Below, in pieces: positions 7,301 to 16,076 of a DNA stretch of 20,284 bases; positions within the stretch are counted from its first letter, which is position 1, and each line of letters opens with the position of its first letter. Position numbers and translations under genes: made by a program. The notes under the pieces were generated by a model, which was given only the letters and a program-made list of their open reading frames with translations, was not told where the DNA came from and did not search any database. This stretch comes from an uncultured Collinsella sp. (GTDB lineage Bacteria > Actinomycetota > Coriobacteriia > Coriobacteriales > Coriobacteriaceae), in the NCBI GenBank assembly GCA_937958315.1, contig CALFGH010000274.1, positions 1 through 20,284 on the forward strand. The letters are read 5' to 3'.

Positions 7301-10300
7301 CACCGTTGGATGTTCCGCCAAACGTGGTGTTGGAAACCTTTGTGTTGGTGACGTTGATGACATCGGACCCGCTGTTAATCGCGCCAAGTAGACCGCCGCT
7401 CCAGCTACCCTTAATCGTAGCGCCCTCAATCGCGATATTGTTGCAGGCTATGCCCACGTTACTGAAGTAGTAGCCGATAAGGCCGCCTGAGCATTGGTTG
7501 GTGCCGGCGACGTCGATGTTCTTGACGCCGCAACCCTCAAACCAGTACGTGTTGGGTCTGCCGCTGCTTGTAACCTCGCCAATCAGGCCGCCCGCGTTGC
7601 GGATGCTGTTGTTCGTTCCGGTGTCATCGCCGATGATGGCGTTCTTGGTGTCACCTCCAGCATCAATGCGCACGTTGCTCATAGAAATAACGCCGCCATC
7701 GGCGCGTCCGACCACGCCGCCAGCGCCCATATACTTATCGGTATTCGACCCAGTGGCAAGCACATTTACCCCAGAGATGACTGCCGTGCTCGACCGGACC
7801 GCTGTGGTGGTGCCGATGTTGGTATTGACCGAGAGGTTGCTTGATTTAGCAAAGCCGAGCACACCGCCCACGTAGGGCGTTGCCCCCGTGGCGGTTATGG
7901 TCGAGCTTTTGCCAACAGCCTTTTCACTCACCCCTTTGGCCGTGCTTGTCCACACGCCGCAAGCCGAGGCGACCGTACCCACGTAGCCGCCGACGTACTT
8001 CTCGCCCGTGACGTTAAGGTCGGTATATGAGCAGTCATAGAGATACGCGGTCGCCCGTGCGTCGCTGAACGCAACCATATAGGTTCTGTCCTTGCTTAAA
8101 CTTCGGCTGGCGCGGCCCGAGCTGCCAAGAAGCCCTCCCGCGCTCTTTGCGCCCGACACGGTGCAGTTATTCATCTGCACGTTGCGGTAGACGCCGCACG
8201 TGTTGCCATCGTAGTTAGCCGTTGCGCCCGCCAAAAGACCGGTGCCGATAAGGTCGTTCGATGCCTCTCCCGTTGTGGCGCCGCCGTTGGCGGCGATATA
8301 GGTGAGCGCTACATTGCAGCTGCTAAAGGTAAGGTCTTTGACCTGCGCTCCACCGTTCGCGGTAACGCTCTGCCCCACATTGGTGGAGGTAAACATCACG
8401 GTGTTGAATAGTCCGCCCACGCCCGAGACCTTATAGTCGTCATCGGCGTATTCGACGGCGCCGTAGGCAGCGTCTTTGGTGCCCACCGTGATGGTGGCTC
8501 CGTTGCCGTCGATCGTGGCCACGTGCGGCGTGATGCGGTCGCGATCGGTGGTCGTCTCGTTCGAGTTGCAGGCATTGGAATAGTAGCGGCCGTTGAGGCC
8601 CACATATCCTGTGCCGTAGCCGGTCATATCGTAGGTGGTGCCCTGCTTGAACTCCAAGCTCATGCCGATCGATTTCGACGCGCACACATAGCCCGTTTGG
8701 TAGCCGGCAGCATAGGACGCCACCAGGTAGGGCGAGTTCACATCGTCATCAGGGTCAAGCGGGCCGTGCCACCCCTGCTTGCCGGGAGCTTTCTGGTCGT
8801 CGTTTTTAGCAGTCACGAAATCGCCGGCAGCGCTCATAGGCTTGCCCACGCAGTCGTAGCTGGCATTTCGCACCTTGCCATATTCCTTGTTGCCAAACAG
8901 GTAGCCTTCTATCGCCGGATCTTGCGTATCGCTGCCCCAGTACGCCTTGGAGCCACGGAACACACCGTAATCGGCGTAGTTGGTATGTGCCGCGCCAGCG
9001 CCCGCGCCCGAGCTAATGATGGCCGAGAGCACCAAAAGGCCCTGGGCGTTTTCCACCGTAGTCACGGGCGCCTCTGCGTTGGTGCCGATGTACTTGTTGT
9101 CGGTGCCCGTGGTGGTGACACAGGGAGTTCCCTTGTCTTTAAGCTCGTTAATCTTGTAGTTAGCGTCACCGTTTTCAACCTTACAGCCCTCGCTAAAGGC
9201 ATAGCCATCAATCACACGACCAACGTAGGGGTTGTCGTACAGCTGGGAATTGGCACCGCCTTTCGCAGCGGGCAGGAACTTTTCCTTTGTGCCGCCACGC
9301 CATGAATCGCCCGTATGGCGGAAAATCACGCCGCCGCCCGCAATGGCACCGACGTAGCCGCCAATGGGAACAAGATGCGATCTGCTGACAACGGTAAAGT
9401 CGTACGCTGTCGAACCGTTATTTGGATTGTTTACGGCCACGCCATCAATAATGTTATCGCCGCCAAGAATGCAGCCGATAACGCCACCGAAAAACGCTGT
9501 CGGGACGCCGTCCGCATCCTTCTCAGAATAAGTAATAGTCGCGTGCGCATTCACATAGTTGATGTTGAGATTGCGCACCACGCTGCCATAACTATAGGGA
9601 ATGAGGCCGCGAAGCGAACCCTCGTTATTCTCTATCTTGATGGTTGCCTTTTTATCACCTTTAGGGTTGCCAACGATGACGCCACGGAACGGGTTGGCTT
9701 TGTTGCCAAAACCGCCAAACGATGCACCGTCGAGGGTGATCGTATTACCCCCGGTAGGTTCAATACTGTAGTACGCGCTTTGGATATAGCGGTGCATCAT
9801 CTCGTCGGAAAGCGTGGCCGAAGGATCAGTGGTGTCGCCGGTCTTCTTTTCCCACTTCTTCCCAGTGTCTTTCGCCTGCTTATAGACGTACGTAACCTCA
9901 TTGTCGGTTTTATTGTCGCCGCGGCGAGTACAGAGCGCACTCTGGTTGGCGGCAATGGTGACCTCCCAACCGTCGAGCGCAGTTTGGTTGTTGATGTAGT
10001 TGGCGATGGCGTTCATCTCCGTCGCGTCCTTAACGGCATACGGATCGCCATATGTGCCGCATCCCTCTACCAGCTTTGGAATGCGCTGGTTGACTTTAAT
10101 TTCATGATATTGGACGCCGCTCTCGGTGGCCTTTCCCTTATAAACATAAGGAAGATAGCCACCAAACCAAGGCCTGACGTCACCGTCCTTCTTACCATCA
10201 ACCGTCACATAGCCGATAACGGCGCCATACGTCGCTTCGTCGTAATACCAAAGCTGCTTGTCCGGGTACTCCGTACTCCCATCAATCTCAGATCCGTATG

Positions 10301-13300
10301 TCACCTTGCCTGCATCGGCATCGGCCTTAGTAAAGGTGTAGTCCGCAGAACCCGTGCTCGTGCTTCCGTAGCCAAAACTCTCCAGCAGGCTCGCATGGGT
10401 GAAGATCGTATTGTTCTTTTGGCTGGGCAAGCTGATTTGCTCAAACTTCGCCGTCACCTGATCGGCCTCACTGCCTACACCAAGCTTTCCGAACAGCGAC
10501 GTAGCCGCCTTGGTGCCACTCGTGTACCCAGTAGTCTTGATATTCTTCGCGTTCAGGCTCACGTACTTCTGCATCTCGTTGATGAGCAGAGGCATATAGG
10601 CGTTAGCGTCCGTGGCGCTGTTGGCGCCGTCGACAATCAGATTGTTGAGCGTAAGACCATCAATTGAGATCTTTCTAATCTTGGTGCCATTGCCGTCGCT
10701 GGACCCACACACGTAGCGGCACACGAGCGCGCCCGATGAGCTTCCGCCCGCGCCAATAGCGTCAGTAGAGCTCTTTCCGTCATTGATAACGGGCCCAACG
10801 GTACCACCCAAAGTGACGTTGCTTACTGTGAGATCGCCGTCTGCCACCGTTTGAAAAAGACCGCAGTGCATGTTCTCGTGCTGGGTGGCATCGGAGTTTA
10901 GCTTGTTGCCATTCTGCTCGGCCTTGATCTTGGAGTAGTAGAAGGTGATGGCCGCATTATTAACCGTCACCTCTCCGATCGGTTGAGTGGGATAGTAGCT
11001 GTAGCCGGCCAAATCGATTGTGCCGGTTATGGTTATGGAACCATCAAGCCCTGTCGTACCATCGGGAACGATTGTCGAACGAATACCGGCGGGAGCATAG
11101 CAGAAAGCAGACCATAAGAGCAGCTTGTCCGCCGTATTGATTTGGCCGCCGCTAAAGCCGCCTTCACAATTCTTAGAGGCTATGTCGAGGTTGTAGAAGT
11201 AGCGGGTATTGCCGTTCGTATTCTGGCTTCGACCGAAAGACGAGCGATTATGGTAGCTGTTGTCTTTTGTGGAATCGCCGTCCATGTCCAGCTTGTCATT
11301 CCGTGTGCGCAGCGAAACGACCGCGTTGCAGTCGGCGTCCATAAGTTTGCTGCCTTTGTTTGGTTTTACACCGCTGCCAACCCATTCATCGAAAGACGTT
11401 ACGCCCGGTGCAACGATGGCCCCCTCGCCGCTGGGCACCCTATAGGCGGTCTCCCAACAAGCCCTGTCCTCCAAGTACAGACCTATGTAGTTCTCGACGC
11501 CATATGTCGTCTTATTATCCACCTTGCAGCCACGACAAACTAGAACGCCGAGCGTCTGAGCGGCGCCCGCATTAATGGTTGTGCCCGAGAGATCGATGGC
11601 ATAGTTGTTGATAATCCAGTGGCCGCTTGCGGCGTATACAAGACCGCCGATCTCGGTAGAGCTATTTGCGGTCACGGTCGTGTTGTTGGAAGTTTTTAGG
11701 GCGTAGGTGCTGTCGCTGGTATTCGCAGCAGTATCGCCAATGGTGACGATGGCGTTGCCCCAGCTGTAGCCCAGAAGACCACCGGCGCCGTTGAGCTTGT
11801 CGCCGTTCTTGCCCACGGTCATAGCGAATTCACTAAAGCTAAGACCGGTAATGTTAACGTTCTTCTCGTTCGATCCCTGCACAATGCAGCCGATAAGACC
11901 ACCGACTTGGGCAATCTTGCCGCCGGCGCAATCGCCGGTTTTGATTTTGCCGCCGACTTCGAGGCCCGTAACATTGAATGTCGAGGTATAGTCGCCCACG
12001 TAGCCGATGGCGCCGCCAATGCGCATATTGCCATTAAGCGTTTGAGCTTTAGTGATGGTCGCCTGGGCCTTGCTGTTGCCCTCAAACACAACCGTAGAAG
12101 CCGCCGACACGCTGCCCGCAATACCGCCAATGTTCACGTCATTGGCAAACGTATCATCGCACGCAATATTCGTTTTGCACGTTACGCCAGACAATGACAG
12201 GTTGCCGACGATGGCACCCGCAAGCGACCCGGCATCGATAGCCGAACCGTTATCGAACTTCATGGAGCCAGCGATTGTGACGTTGGAGATGGTTGCGCCG
12301 TTGACGGCCGCGAACAAGCCCAAGCGGCCGTGGCGGTAGATTTTGCCGTTGCCGGCACTGGTATCATCGGAAACAATCTTGCTATCGCCACGCATGCCGT
12401 AAGGCTCGCCCACTGCCAGGCTTATGGCGTGACCGTTGCCGTTAAGTGTGGCGGTAAAGCTATGGCTGTTTTCATCAACGCCGTTGATGTTAAGGGGAAT
12501 CCGGTCTTTGGTAAGGCCGGTAAGACCTGTGCCGGAAAGGTTGATGTCTGCAGAGAGTGTGATGTTCGCCGAAGGAACCTGGGAGGCGAAATTGCTATTC
12601 GTAACGCCCTCCACGGCGGAGAAGTACCCGCTCGTTTGCCAGGTAATCGCCAATTTTGCGAAATCGTTGATGTTTGCCAGCGCAAAGGCTTCGCCAGTTT
12701 TTACGAGGTTCGAATCAAAGCTCCACTGGTGAGAATCGTTGATGGTGATGAGATTATCGCCCAGCTTGCTGCCCAGGCGAATGACCTGACCGTAGCTGTA
12801 GACGTCATCAATATTGACCGGAGTGGTGGGGCGCTTGTATTGCCATTTCGTGATATCGCCTGCGGTGGCACCGCCGTCGCTTCCGCTGCCCGCGGCAAAA
12901 ATGAGTGAGTTGAAGTTCTCATAGACTAGCTGCGCGGTGTGATCATTTTCCACGAAGGTGGCATGCGACAGGTCAGTGATACCGCTGAACTTGACGATGC
13001 CGAGCCACGACGACCCAACGACTCCGGCAAAGCCGCCGTTTGCGCCGCCGATAGTAGCGCCGCTGGCGGTTTTGACCGTTAGGCCGCGCACTTCTAGAAC
13101 GTTGTTTGTGTCCACGACGCCCACAGCGCCGCCGTATTTGCCATTTGCACTGGCGTAGCCCGAGGTTGAGCATGTCACTGTTGCATCACTGATGACCACA
13201 GCGGACACGTTGACACTCCCGCCGCCTTCGCCAAGGTAGCCTACTAGGCCGCCTGCGTAGGTGAGTTTGCCGTTGGAGCCCACGCCGAACGACACCGCAG

Positions 13301-14984
13301 TATCACCCTGCACCGTAAAGGCATGCAGCGCGTCGCCGTTCTTCTTCCCCCACAGCTTGCCCACCAAGCCGCCGTAGTTGCCGTGCTTGTTGTCGTCCTT
13401 GCCGTTTTGCAGCGTGCTTGTATACGAACCGCCATTGACGGCCACGTCGCCGTTCGATATGTCGAGCACGCCGAACAGTCCGCCGGCAGAAGGGGCAGCG
13501 CTCGTGTTGGACACACTGAGCGCCACGCCCTTGCCAAAGTCGAAGATGCCGCTGTTGATGGTGAATGCGTCGGCAAACGAGGCGTCGCCGATAAGGCCGC
13601 CTGCATACGTCCCGGCAGATGACGATCCAACCGCATACGCGGGCTTGATGACAATGGCGTTGCCCGAGGCGTCTTTTCCGCTGTTATCCTTGCCCACGGT
13701 GAGCGTGAGCTCAGTCGCCTTACCAATAAGACCGCCCGCCGCGTTTTTACCTGCGACGCTCAGCGCCGAGACATCGATGCCAGTTGGTAGGGCGACGGTA
13801 GCACCCTCCCGCGCCTCGCCGATAAGACCCCCCGCGTTGGCGTCAGCGGCTGTCGCGTTGATAGTGGGGGTACCGTCGAGTTTGTCCGGCAGGGTAAGGC
13901 CCGCAAGCGTAAGCGATGCTCCTTCGGCAAGGGTGTTCACAAGCAAGCCCATGTTGCCTGCGCTCGATTGCATATCGACTGCCAGGGGGCCGTTCGCGCT
14001 TGTCGTGTAGGTGGCATTAAGTGTAAGCGCGCCCGTGACCTCACCCACAAGCGGCGAGGTGAGCTTGCAGATGTCCTTTTCGGTCTCGCTTTTGGGCGTG
14101 CCCACGGTAACGGTGGCAGCAAGCGTCTTGTCCGCGCCCGTGACCTTTGCGGCCACGATGGGCTGGGCATCGGCACCCTTCCAGGTGAGCTTTACGGTGC
14201 TGTTGGCGTCGCTGAGCTCAATGTTGTTGAAGAGCGTCTTGTTGACGGTCAGGGTCCTGTCGCCGAGGTTGAGCGCGCCTTTGAAAGGGTAGGTATCGCT
14301 GCCGAAGCCTTGGAACGTGAGGCTACCCAGGCCGTCCACGATCTCCGCACCGCACACGTCGAAGTCGATGCCGGTCGAGCCACCTTTGGAGATGTTCGCG
14401 TTCTGGTAGATAGCGGGGTCGGTGTTGGAGATGGCGATAAGGTCGGCGTCGGACTCAAAGGTAATGGCCGTGACGGCGCCCGAGTCGTCAGTGATGACAT
14501 CGCCGTCACCCAACTGGTGCCTGAGAGCCTCGACAGTAGTGATTGGGTAGGTGGTGTTTGCCTGGGCAGCGGCATCCGCGTCCGCGTCATCCACTTGTTC
14601 TTCGTCAGCAGCGCCCTCATCGGCAGCCGCATCGTCTTGGGACGCGTCGCCCTCCGCTGGAGCATCGCCGCTGGTGGTTCCATCGGTCGTGGAGTCCTGC
14701 GATTCGCCAGCGTTGGTAGAACCGTCGCCGCCCTCGGTGGCGCCCGCGTCGGCGCCCGGAGTCGTTGCGACATCATCAGATGCGGCCTGATCGGCATCTT
14801 GCAGCGCGGTGGCCACAGCATCCTGTACGGAGCGCGCCGTGTTGCCCGCGGCGCGTGCGGCGGAAACGGACGCCTCCATAACGGCGTCGAGCTCTTGCGC
14901 GAACACCTCCGTGGAGGGCGCGAGCGCCTGGAAAATCATGATCGCAGTCAGGCATGCGGTTGTTATGCGCTTTGCCGTTCTCAT
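4353..14984 (-). CDS. Giant secreted surface protein (3543 aa) with GLUG-type beta-helix region
   Basis: Domain order: a signal peptide (about 1-29, probable cleavage after STEVFA); an Ala/Asp/Glu/Ser/Thr-rich acidic linker (about 69-142); then a very long beta-rich region to about residue 2570. That region holds more than twenty GGxxG motifs such as GGLIGKATE, GGLVGYLG and GGYVGTVA, as in GLUG-motif adhesins with right-handed parallel beta-helices. Segments such as GTYGDPYAVKDATEMNAIA (about 1640) look like caps starting new beta-helix blocks. The C-terminal third (about 2750-3543) lacks the motif and looks like several beta-sandwich domains, ending QTYANYRLVLTA and DYVTYTLARI. No LPXTG, C-terminal helix or sortase tail is visible, so retention on the cell is unexplained. 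The ATG at 14984 has GAGGT/AGGA upstream. It is last in the operon, 75 bp after the 331-aa gene. The likely role is adhesin, fibre tip or matrix protein; the ligand is unknown. Confidence 0.88.
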   Translation of the reverse strand: MRTAKRITTACLTAIMIFQALAPSTEVFAQELDAVMEASVSAARAAGNTARSVQDAVATALQDADQAASDDVATTPGADAGATEGGDGSTNAGESQDSTTDGTTSGDAPAEGDASQDDAAADEGAADEEQVDDADADAAAQANTTYPITTVEALRHQLGDGDVITDDSGAVTAITFESDADLIAISNTDPAIYQNANISKGGSTGIDFDVCGAEIVDGLGSLTFQGFGSDTYPFKGALNLGDRTLTVNKTLFNNIELSDANSTVKLTWKGADAQPIVAAKVTGADKTLAATVTVGTPKSETEKDICKLTSPLVGEVTGALTLNATYTTSANGPLAVDMQSSAGNMGLLVNTLAEGASLTLAGLTLPDKLDGTPTINATAADANAGGLIGEAREGATVALPTGIDVSALSVAGKNAAGGLIGKATELTLTVGKDNSGKDASGNAIVIKPAYAVGSSSAGTYAGGLIGDASFADAFTINSGIFDFGKGVALSVSNTSAAPSAGGLFGVLDISNGDVAVNGGSYTSTLQNGKDDNKHGNYGGLVGKLWGKKNGDALHAFTVQGDTAVSFGVGSNGKLTYAGGLVGYLGEGGGSVNVSAVVISDATVTCSTSGYASANGKYGGAVGVVDTNNVLEVRGLTVKTASGATIGGANGGFAGVVGSSWLGIVKFSGITDLSHATFVENDHTAQLVYENFNSLIFAAGSGSDGGATAGDITKWQYKRPTTPVNIDDVYSYGQVIRLGSKLGDNLITINDSHQWSFDSNLVKTGEAFALANINDFAKLAITWQTSGYFSAVEGVTNSNFASQVPSANITLSADINLSGTGLTGLTKDRIPLNINGVDENSHSFTATLNGNGHAISLAVGEPYGMRGDSKIVSDDTSAGNGKIYRHGRLGLFAAVNGATISNVTIAGSMKFDNGSAIDAGSLAGAIVGNLSLSGVTCKTNIACDDTFANDVNIGGIAGSVSAASTVVFEGNSKAQATITKAQTLNGNMRIGGAIGYVGDYTSTFNVTGLEVGGKIKTGDCAGGKIAQVGGLIGCIVQGSNEKNVNITGLSFSEFAMTVGKNGDKLNGAGGLLGYSWGNAIVTIGDTAANTSDSTYALKTSNNTTVTANSSTEIGGLVYAASGHWIINNYAIDLSGTTINAGAAQTLGVLVCRGCKVDNKTTYGVENYIGLYLEDRACWETAYRVPSGEGAIVAPGVTSFDEWVGSGVKPNKGSKLMDADCNAVVSLRTRNDKLDMDGDSTKDNSYHNRSSFGRSQNTNGNTRYFYNLDIASKNCEGGFSGGQINTADKLLLWSAFCYAPAGIRSTIVPDGTTGLDGSITITGTIDLAGYSYYPTQPIGEVTVNNAAITFYYSKIKAEQNGNKLNSDATQHENMHCGLFQTVADGDLTVSNVTLGGTVGPVINDGKSSTDAIGAGGSSSGALVCRYVCGSSDGNGTKIRKISIDGLTLNNLIVDGANSATDANAYMPLLINEMQKYVSLNAKNIKTTGYTSGTKAATSLFGKLGVGSEADQVTAKFEQISLPSQKNNTIFTHASLLESFGYGSTSTGSADYTFTKADADAGKVTYGSEIDGSTEYPDKQLWYYDEATYGAVIGYVTVDGKKDGDVRPWFGGYLPYVYKGKATESGVQYHEIKVNQRIPKLVEGCGTYGDPYAVKDATEMNAIANYINNQTALDGWEVTIAANQSALCTRRGDNKTDNEVTYVYKQAKDTGKKWEKKTGDTTDPSATLSDEMMHRYIQSAYYSIEPTGGNTITLDGASFGGFGNKANPFRGVIVGNPKGDKKATIKIENNEGSLRGLIPYSYGSVVRNLNINYVNAHATITYSEKDADGVPTAFFGGVIGCILGGDNIIDGVAVNNPNNGSTAYDFTVVSRSHLVPIGGYVGAIAGGGVIFRHTGDSWRGGTKEKFLPAAKGGANSQLYDNPYVGRVIDGYAFSEGCKVENGDANYKINELKDKGTPCVTTTGTDNKYIGTNAEAPVTTVENAQGLLVLSAIISSGAGAGAAHTNYADYGVFRGSKAYWGSDTQDPAIEGYLFGNKEYGKVRNASYDCVGKPMSAAGDFVTAKNDDQKAPGKQGWHGPLDPDDDVNSPYLVASYAAGYQTGYVCASKSIGMSLEFKQGTTYDMTGYGTGYVGLNGRYYSNACNSNETTTDRDRITPHVATIDGNGATITVGTKDAAYGAVEYADDDYKVSGVGGLFNTVMFTSTNVGQSVTANGGAQVKDLTFSSCNVALTYIAANGGATTGEASNDLIGTGLLAGATANYDGNTCGVYRNVQMNNCTVSGAKSAGGLLGSSGRASRSLSKDRTYMVAFSDARATAYLYDCSYTDLNVTGEKYVGGYVGTVASACGVWTSTAKGVSEKAVGKSSTITATGATPYVGGVLGFAKSSNLSVNTNIGTTTAVRSSTAVISGVNVLATGSNTDKYMGAGGVVGRADGGVISMSNVRIDAGGDTKNAIIGDDTGTNNSIRNAGGLIGEVTSSGRPNTYWFEGCGVKNIDVAGTNQCSGGLIGYYFSNVGIACNNIAIEGATIKGSWSGGLLGAINSGSDVINVTNTKVSNTTFGGTSNGGIAGDGRGQFHLVNVLMDSNIYKSDAKQGVLLGEVDTGGYSLSAAGVDVKPGKGKTTRDLPSMVYTVNTAAVNKKTYIAFGDYNDTLAVPGRDTTLYGADDTATMAASPYVTTSPVSKLAVRASDNDTTDRYLFGDGAAIVTAATIQSEAGTSVAGRYTYTNICGINDAGAYQNKKTYSADSAKSTFNTNNVTSGKKAATDFPVLMIPGNDTTTVEKYLNIVTNGGFSDARRLNGSAKHVTATAEVFSLADNGAFVKDATASQTPTLKVLNNGTSSMVFRASTDWDNERGRFTLLTVTFREAGQRYRVQVPIIVKRMLEIDFTATYSEGANFKAADATQYDNHVLVSSGDTMTGYLTWTYGSARGEAVDYGWNTLLEAGGSMGPLNKSITFGATLPEGTQLTLVDTAHNNREYHCTVGAGGAASVKLTDFVDSGKNAYVEPWLSEIVGVAAKEDKDGAWVKLTDAEVEGKSQVELEKAAGAKVGGAYYRARTSSDTMGTFYTLSVAKEEPKSENFYLVVRTPAGSAGVNGYTATTVDTSLNEHINYLLRGKKAADGKAAEDGHQNTASTYSVTSNYTHDLIDNNEGGIKQMVLHDVTYPLTMKVSDTVKFDSNQQYTSSDALYYQLDSSLVNYGKNGSAAGAHGYPTGTQGTYSFYVKVGNNYYTWAGSKWTDAGTTETPAIAAKDWSATGGDMSLVLADTSGKAIDLSGIREIAKSHDNKFTITMEAKLTMTEPACQAGIIASQNSGNDKYTKPNYRAYLSTHADTLSTSSNSAYIDGKAGYYRMDVGSSTIALEASKKSQLGINIDDLKSADGEIALVGTYDLSKLTGAEAMISNASTVTYTLSLQKRRQDDGRYDAVDNISSYITVLGSDKLANGSLSADGKNYVFTDSKGAGGAFATRDGNSLAFKHAFRVKVNTDVEGKDQTYANYRLVLTAHMFGGGVNDTPVNVSNLAGYANSDYVTYTLARINTKGIPHETKTN
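7281..13834 (-). repeat. GLUG-type GGxxG repeat region inside the giant surface protein
   Basis: From about residue 384 to 2568 the protein carries at least twenty GG-hydrophobic-x-G motifs in three clusters: about eight between residues 384 and 660 (GGLIGEARE to GGFAGVVG), about five in the next cluster (GGIAGSVS to GGLLGYSW), and about eight near 2240-2568 (GGLLGSSG to GGIAGDGR). Two more (GGVIGCIL, GGYVGAIA) lie between the second and third. Copies are spaced roughly 25-60 residues apart and are divergent, so this is an old protein repeat rather than a recent DNA tandem duplication. Confidence 0.75.
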
Positions 14985-15010
14985 CTGGTCCTACCTCGTC
15001 CTATCTCATG

Positions 15011-15022
15011 CCCCGTACGGGG
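15011..15022. promoter_or_regulatory. Intercistronic palindrome before the giant gene
   Basis: CCCCGTACGGGG is a perfect 12-bp palindrome in the 75-bp gap between the 331-aa gene and the giant gene, 27 bp before the giant gene's ATG. It has no downstream T-run, so it is not an obvious terminator. In the transcript it could form a short GC hairpin that affects processing, stability or initiation on the giant gene. Confidence 0.45.
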
Positions 15023-15059
15023 TCTCAAAATCTATGCTTGCGGATTGCTTCGGCTAGCC

Positions 15060-16055
15060 CTACGCGGCCGAACACGAAACGCCAATGGCTTCCCAGCTGG
15101 TCGGCTTCGAATCACCCTTCCGGTAAAAGGTGATGATTTCCGAGCCGGGGGACGCATCGTATGTAACCGAGTGGCCACTGACGGTCTCCTGCTTAACACA
15201 GTTCTTGTGGTTCGCCTCAAAGAACGGATCGAGCTCGACCCCGCTTCCCCACGTGAGCTCTACCTTAGTCGTAGCGCCCGTAACGGTCACACGATAGTTG
15301 TAGGCGTCGAAGTCGCCGACATTCGTATCATCCTTGTTCTTGTCGACCCACTCGCCCGAAACGCCCGAAGCCGTTACCTCTGCACGCTCGGAAGGCGCAA
15401 TCTTGGCGGCGAGCCATTTAAGGTTGGTGCCGGGGCTATTGGAGCCGACCCGGGCTTTAACGGTGAAGGATGCTTTGTTGAGGTCTGCCTTGGAAAACGT
15501 AACCTTATAGGTATACATGGTTGCCTTGTTGGCAGGGAAGGAAAGGTCGACCGTGCTGCCCGCCGTCAGCGTGGGCGAACCGCTTATGCTCCAATCTGTC
15601 GTTCCCGTCGCCTCCACGCTCAGCGTCGCGTTAACGTCCTTGTCGTTGACCTTGTTCTTGTCGCCCAGCAGATGGTTGTAAATGCGAAAGGTAAAGGAGC
15701 AGTTTTCCCCACTCGTGTCGGCGATGACGCTTCGGACGGCAATACCCTCGTCATTCAGCGTCTCATTCGTGTAACCCGTGAGCATGTCCGAAGCAAACAG
15801 CGCCTGCGACGTGCCCGAGACAGCGACCGACTTAAGAAAGTCACCCGCCAAAAAGGCCGTGTAGGTAAGGTAGGTTCCCATCGCAATCGCGACGGCACAC
15901 AGCAGCACCGCAACTGCCCATAGGCGTTTACGCACTTTGAAAGCAGGGGCCGCCGTCTCCGCGCAGCAAGGCTCTGCCTTAGAATCATCAACCTGTGCAA
16001 AGTGTTTGCCAGCAGGCCTTGCGATTTCATTTTGCTCGTTCTTGTCTTTTCGCAT
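15060..16055 (-). CDS. Single-pass surface protein, third gene of the putative fibre operon (331 aa)
   Basis: I do not recognise a named family. There is an N-terminal cytoplasmic segment of about 43 residues with Cys30-Cys31, basic residues RKR, and one membrane helix (about 44-69). The helix is followed by TYTAFLAGDFLKSV, which resembles the post-helix region of TasA/camelysin-like proteins. The remaining 260 residues are beta-rich (for example YTYKVTFSKADLN and YNYRVTVTGATTKVELTW), with a Cys pair near the C-terminus (NCVKQ and GVSCSAA) that could form a disulfide. The ATG at 16055 follows a GGGAGGGG ribosome site, and only 21 bp separate it from the 267-aa gene. It is probably exported and either anchored by its helix or processed. 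Its role in a surface fibre with the giant protein is inferred from operon position and shared architecture. Confidence 0.85.
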   Translation of the reverse strand: MRKDKNEQNEIARPAGKHFAQVDDSKAEPCCAETAAPAFKVRKRLWAVAVLLCAVAIAMGTYLTYTAFLAGDFLKSVAVSGTSQALFASDMLTGYTNETLNDEGIAVRSVIADTSGENCSFTFRIYNHLLGDKNKVNDKDVNATLSVEATGTTDWSISGSPTLTAGSTVDLSFPANKATMYTYKVTFSKADLNKASFTVKARVGSNSPGTNLKWLAAKIAPSERAEVTASGVSGEWVDKNKDDTNVGDFDAYNYRVTVTGATTKVELTWGSGVELDPFFEANHKNCVKQETVSGHSVTYDASPGSEIITFYRKGDSKPTSWEAIGVSCSAA

Positions 16056-16076
16056 CTGGCACCCCTCCCTTCCTTC

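Noticed and set aside
5010..7391. A 793-codon plus-strand open frame antisense to the giant gene
   Set aside because: It is a GC-driven shadow frame: Arg/His/Val/Ala-rich with no domain, while the minus frame has a signal peptide, coherent repeats and a terminator.
13968..15923. Plus-strand frame of 651 codons spanning two surface genes
   Set aside because: It crosses the junction of two well-supported minus genes and has no recognisable domain.
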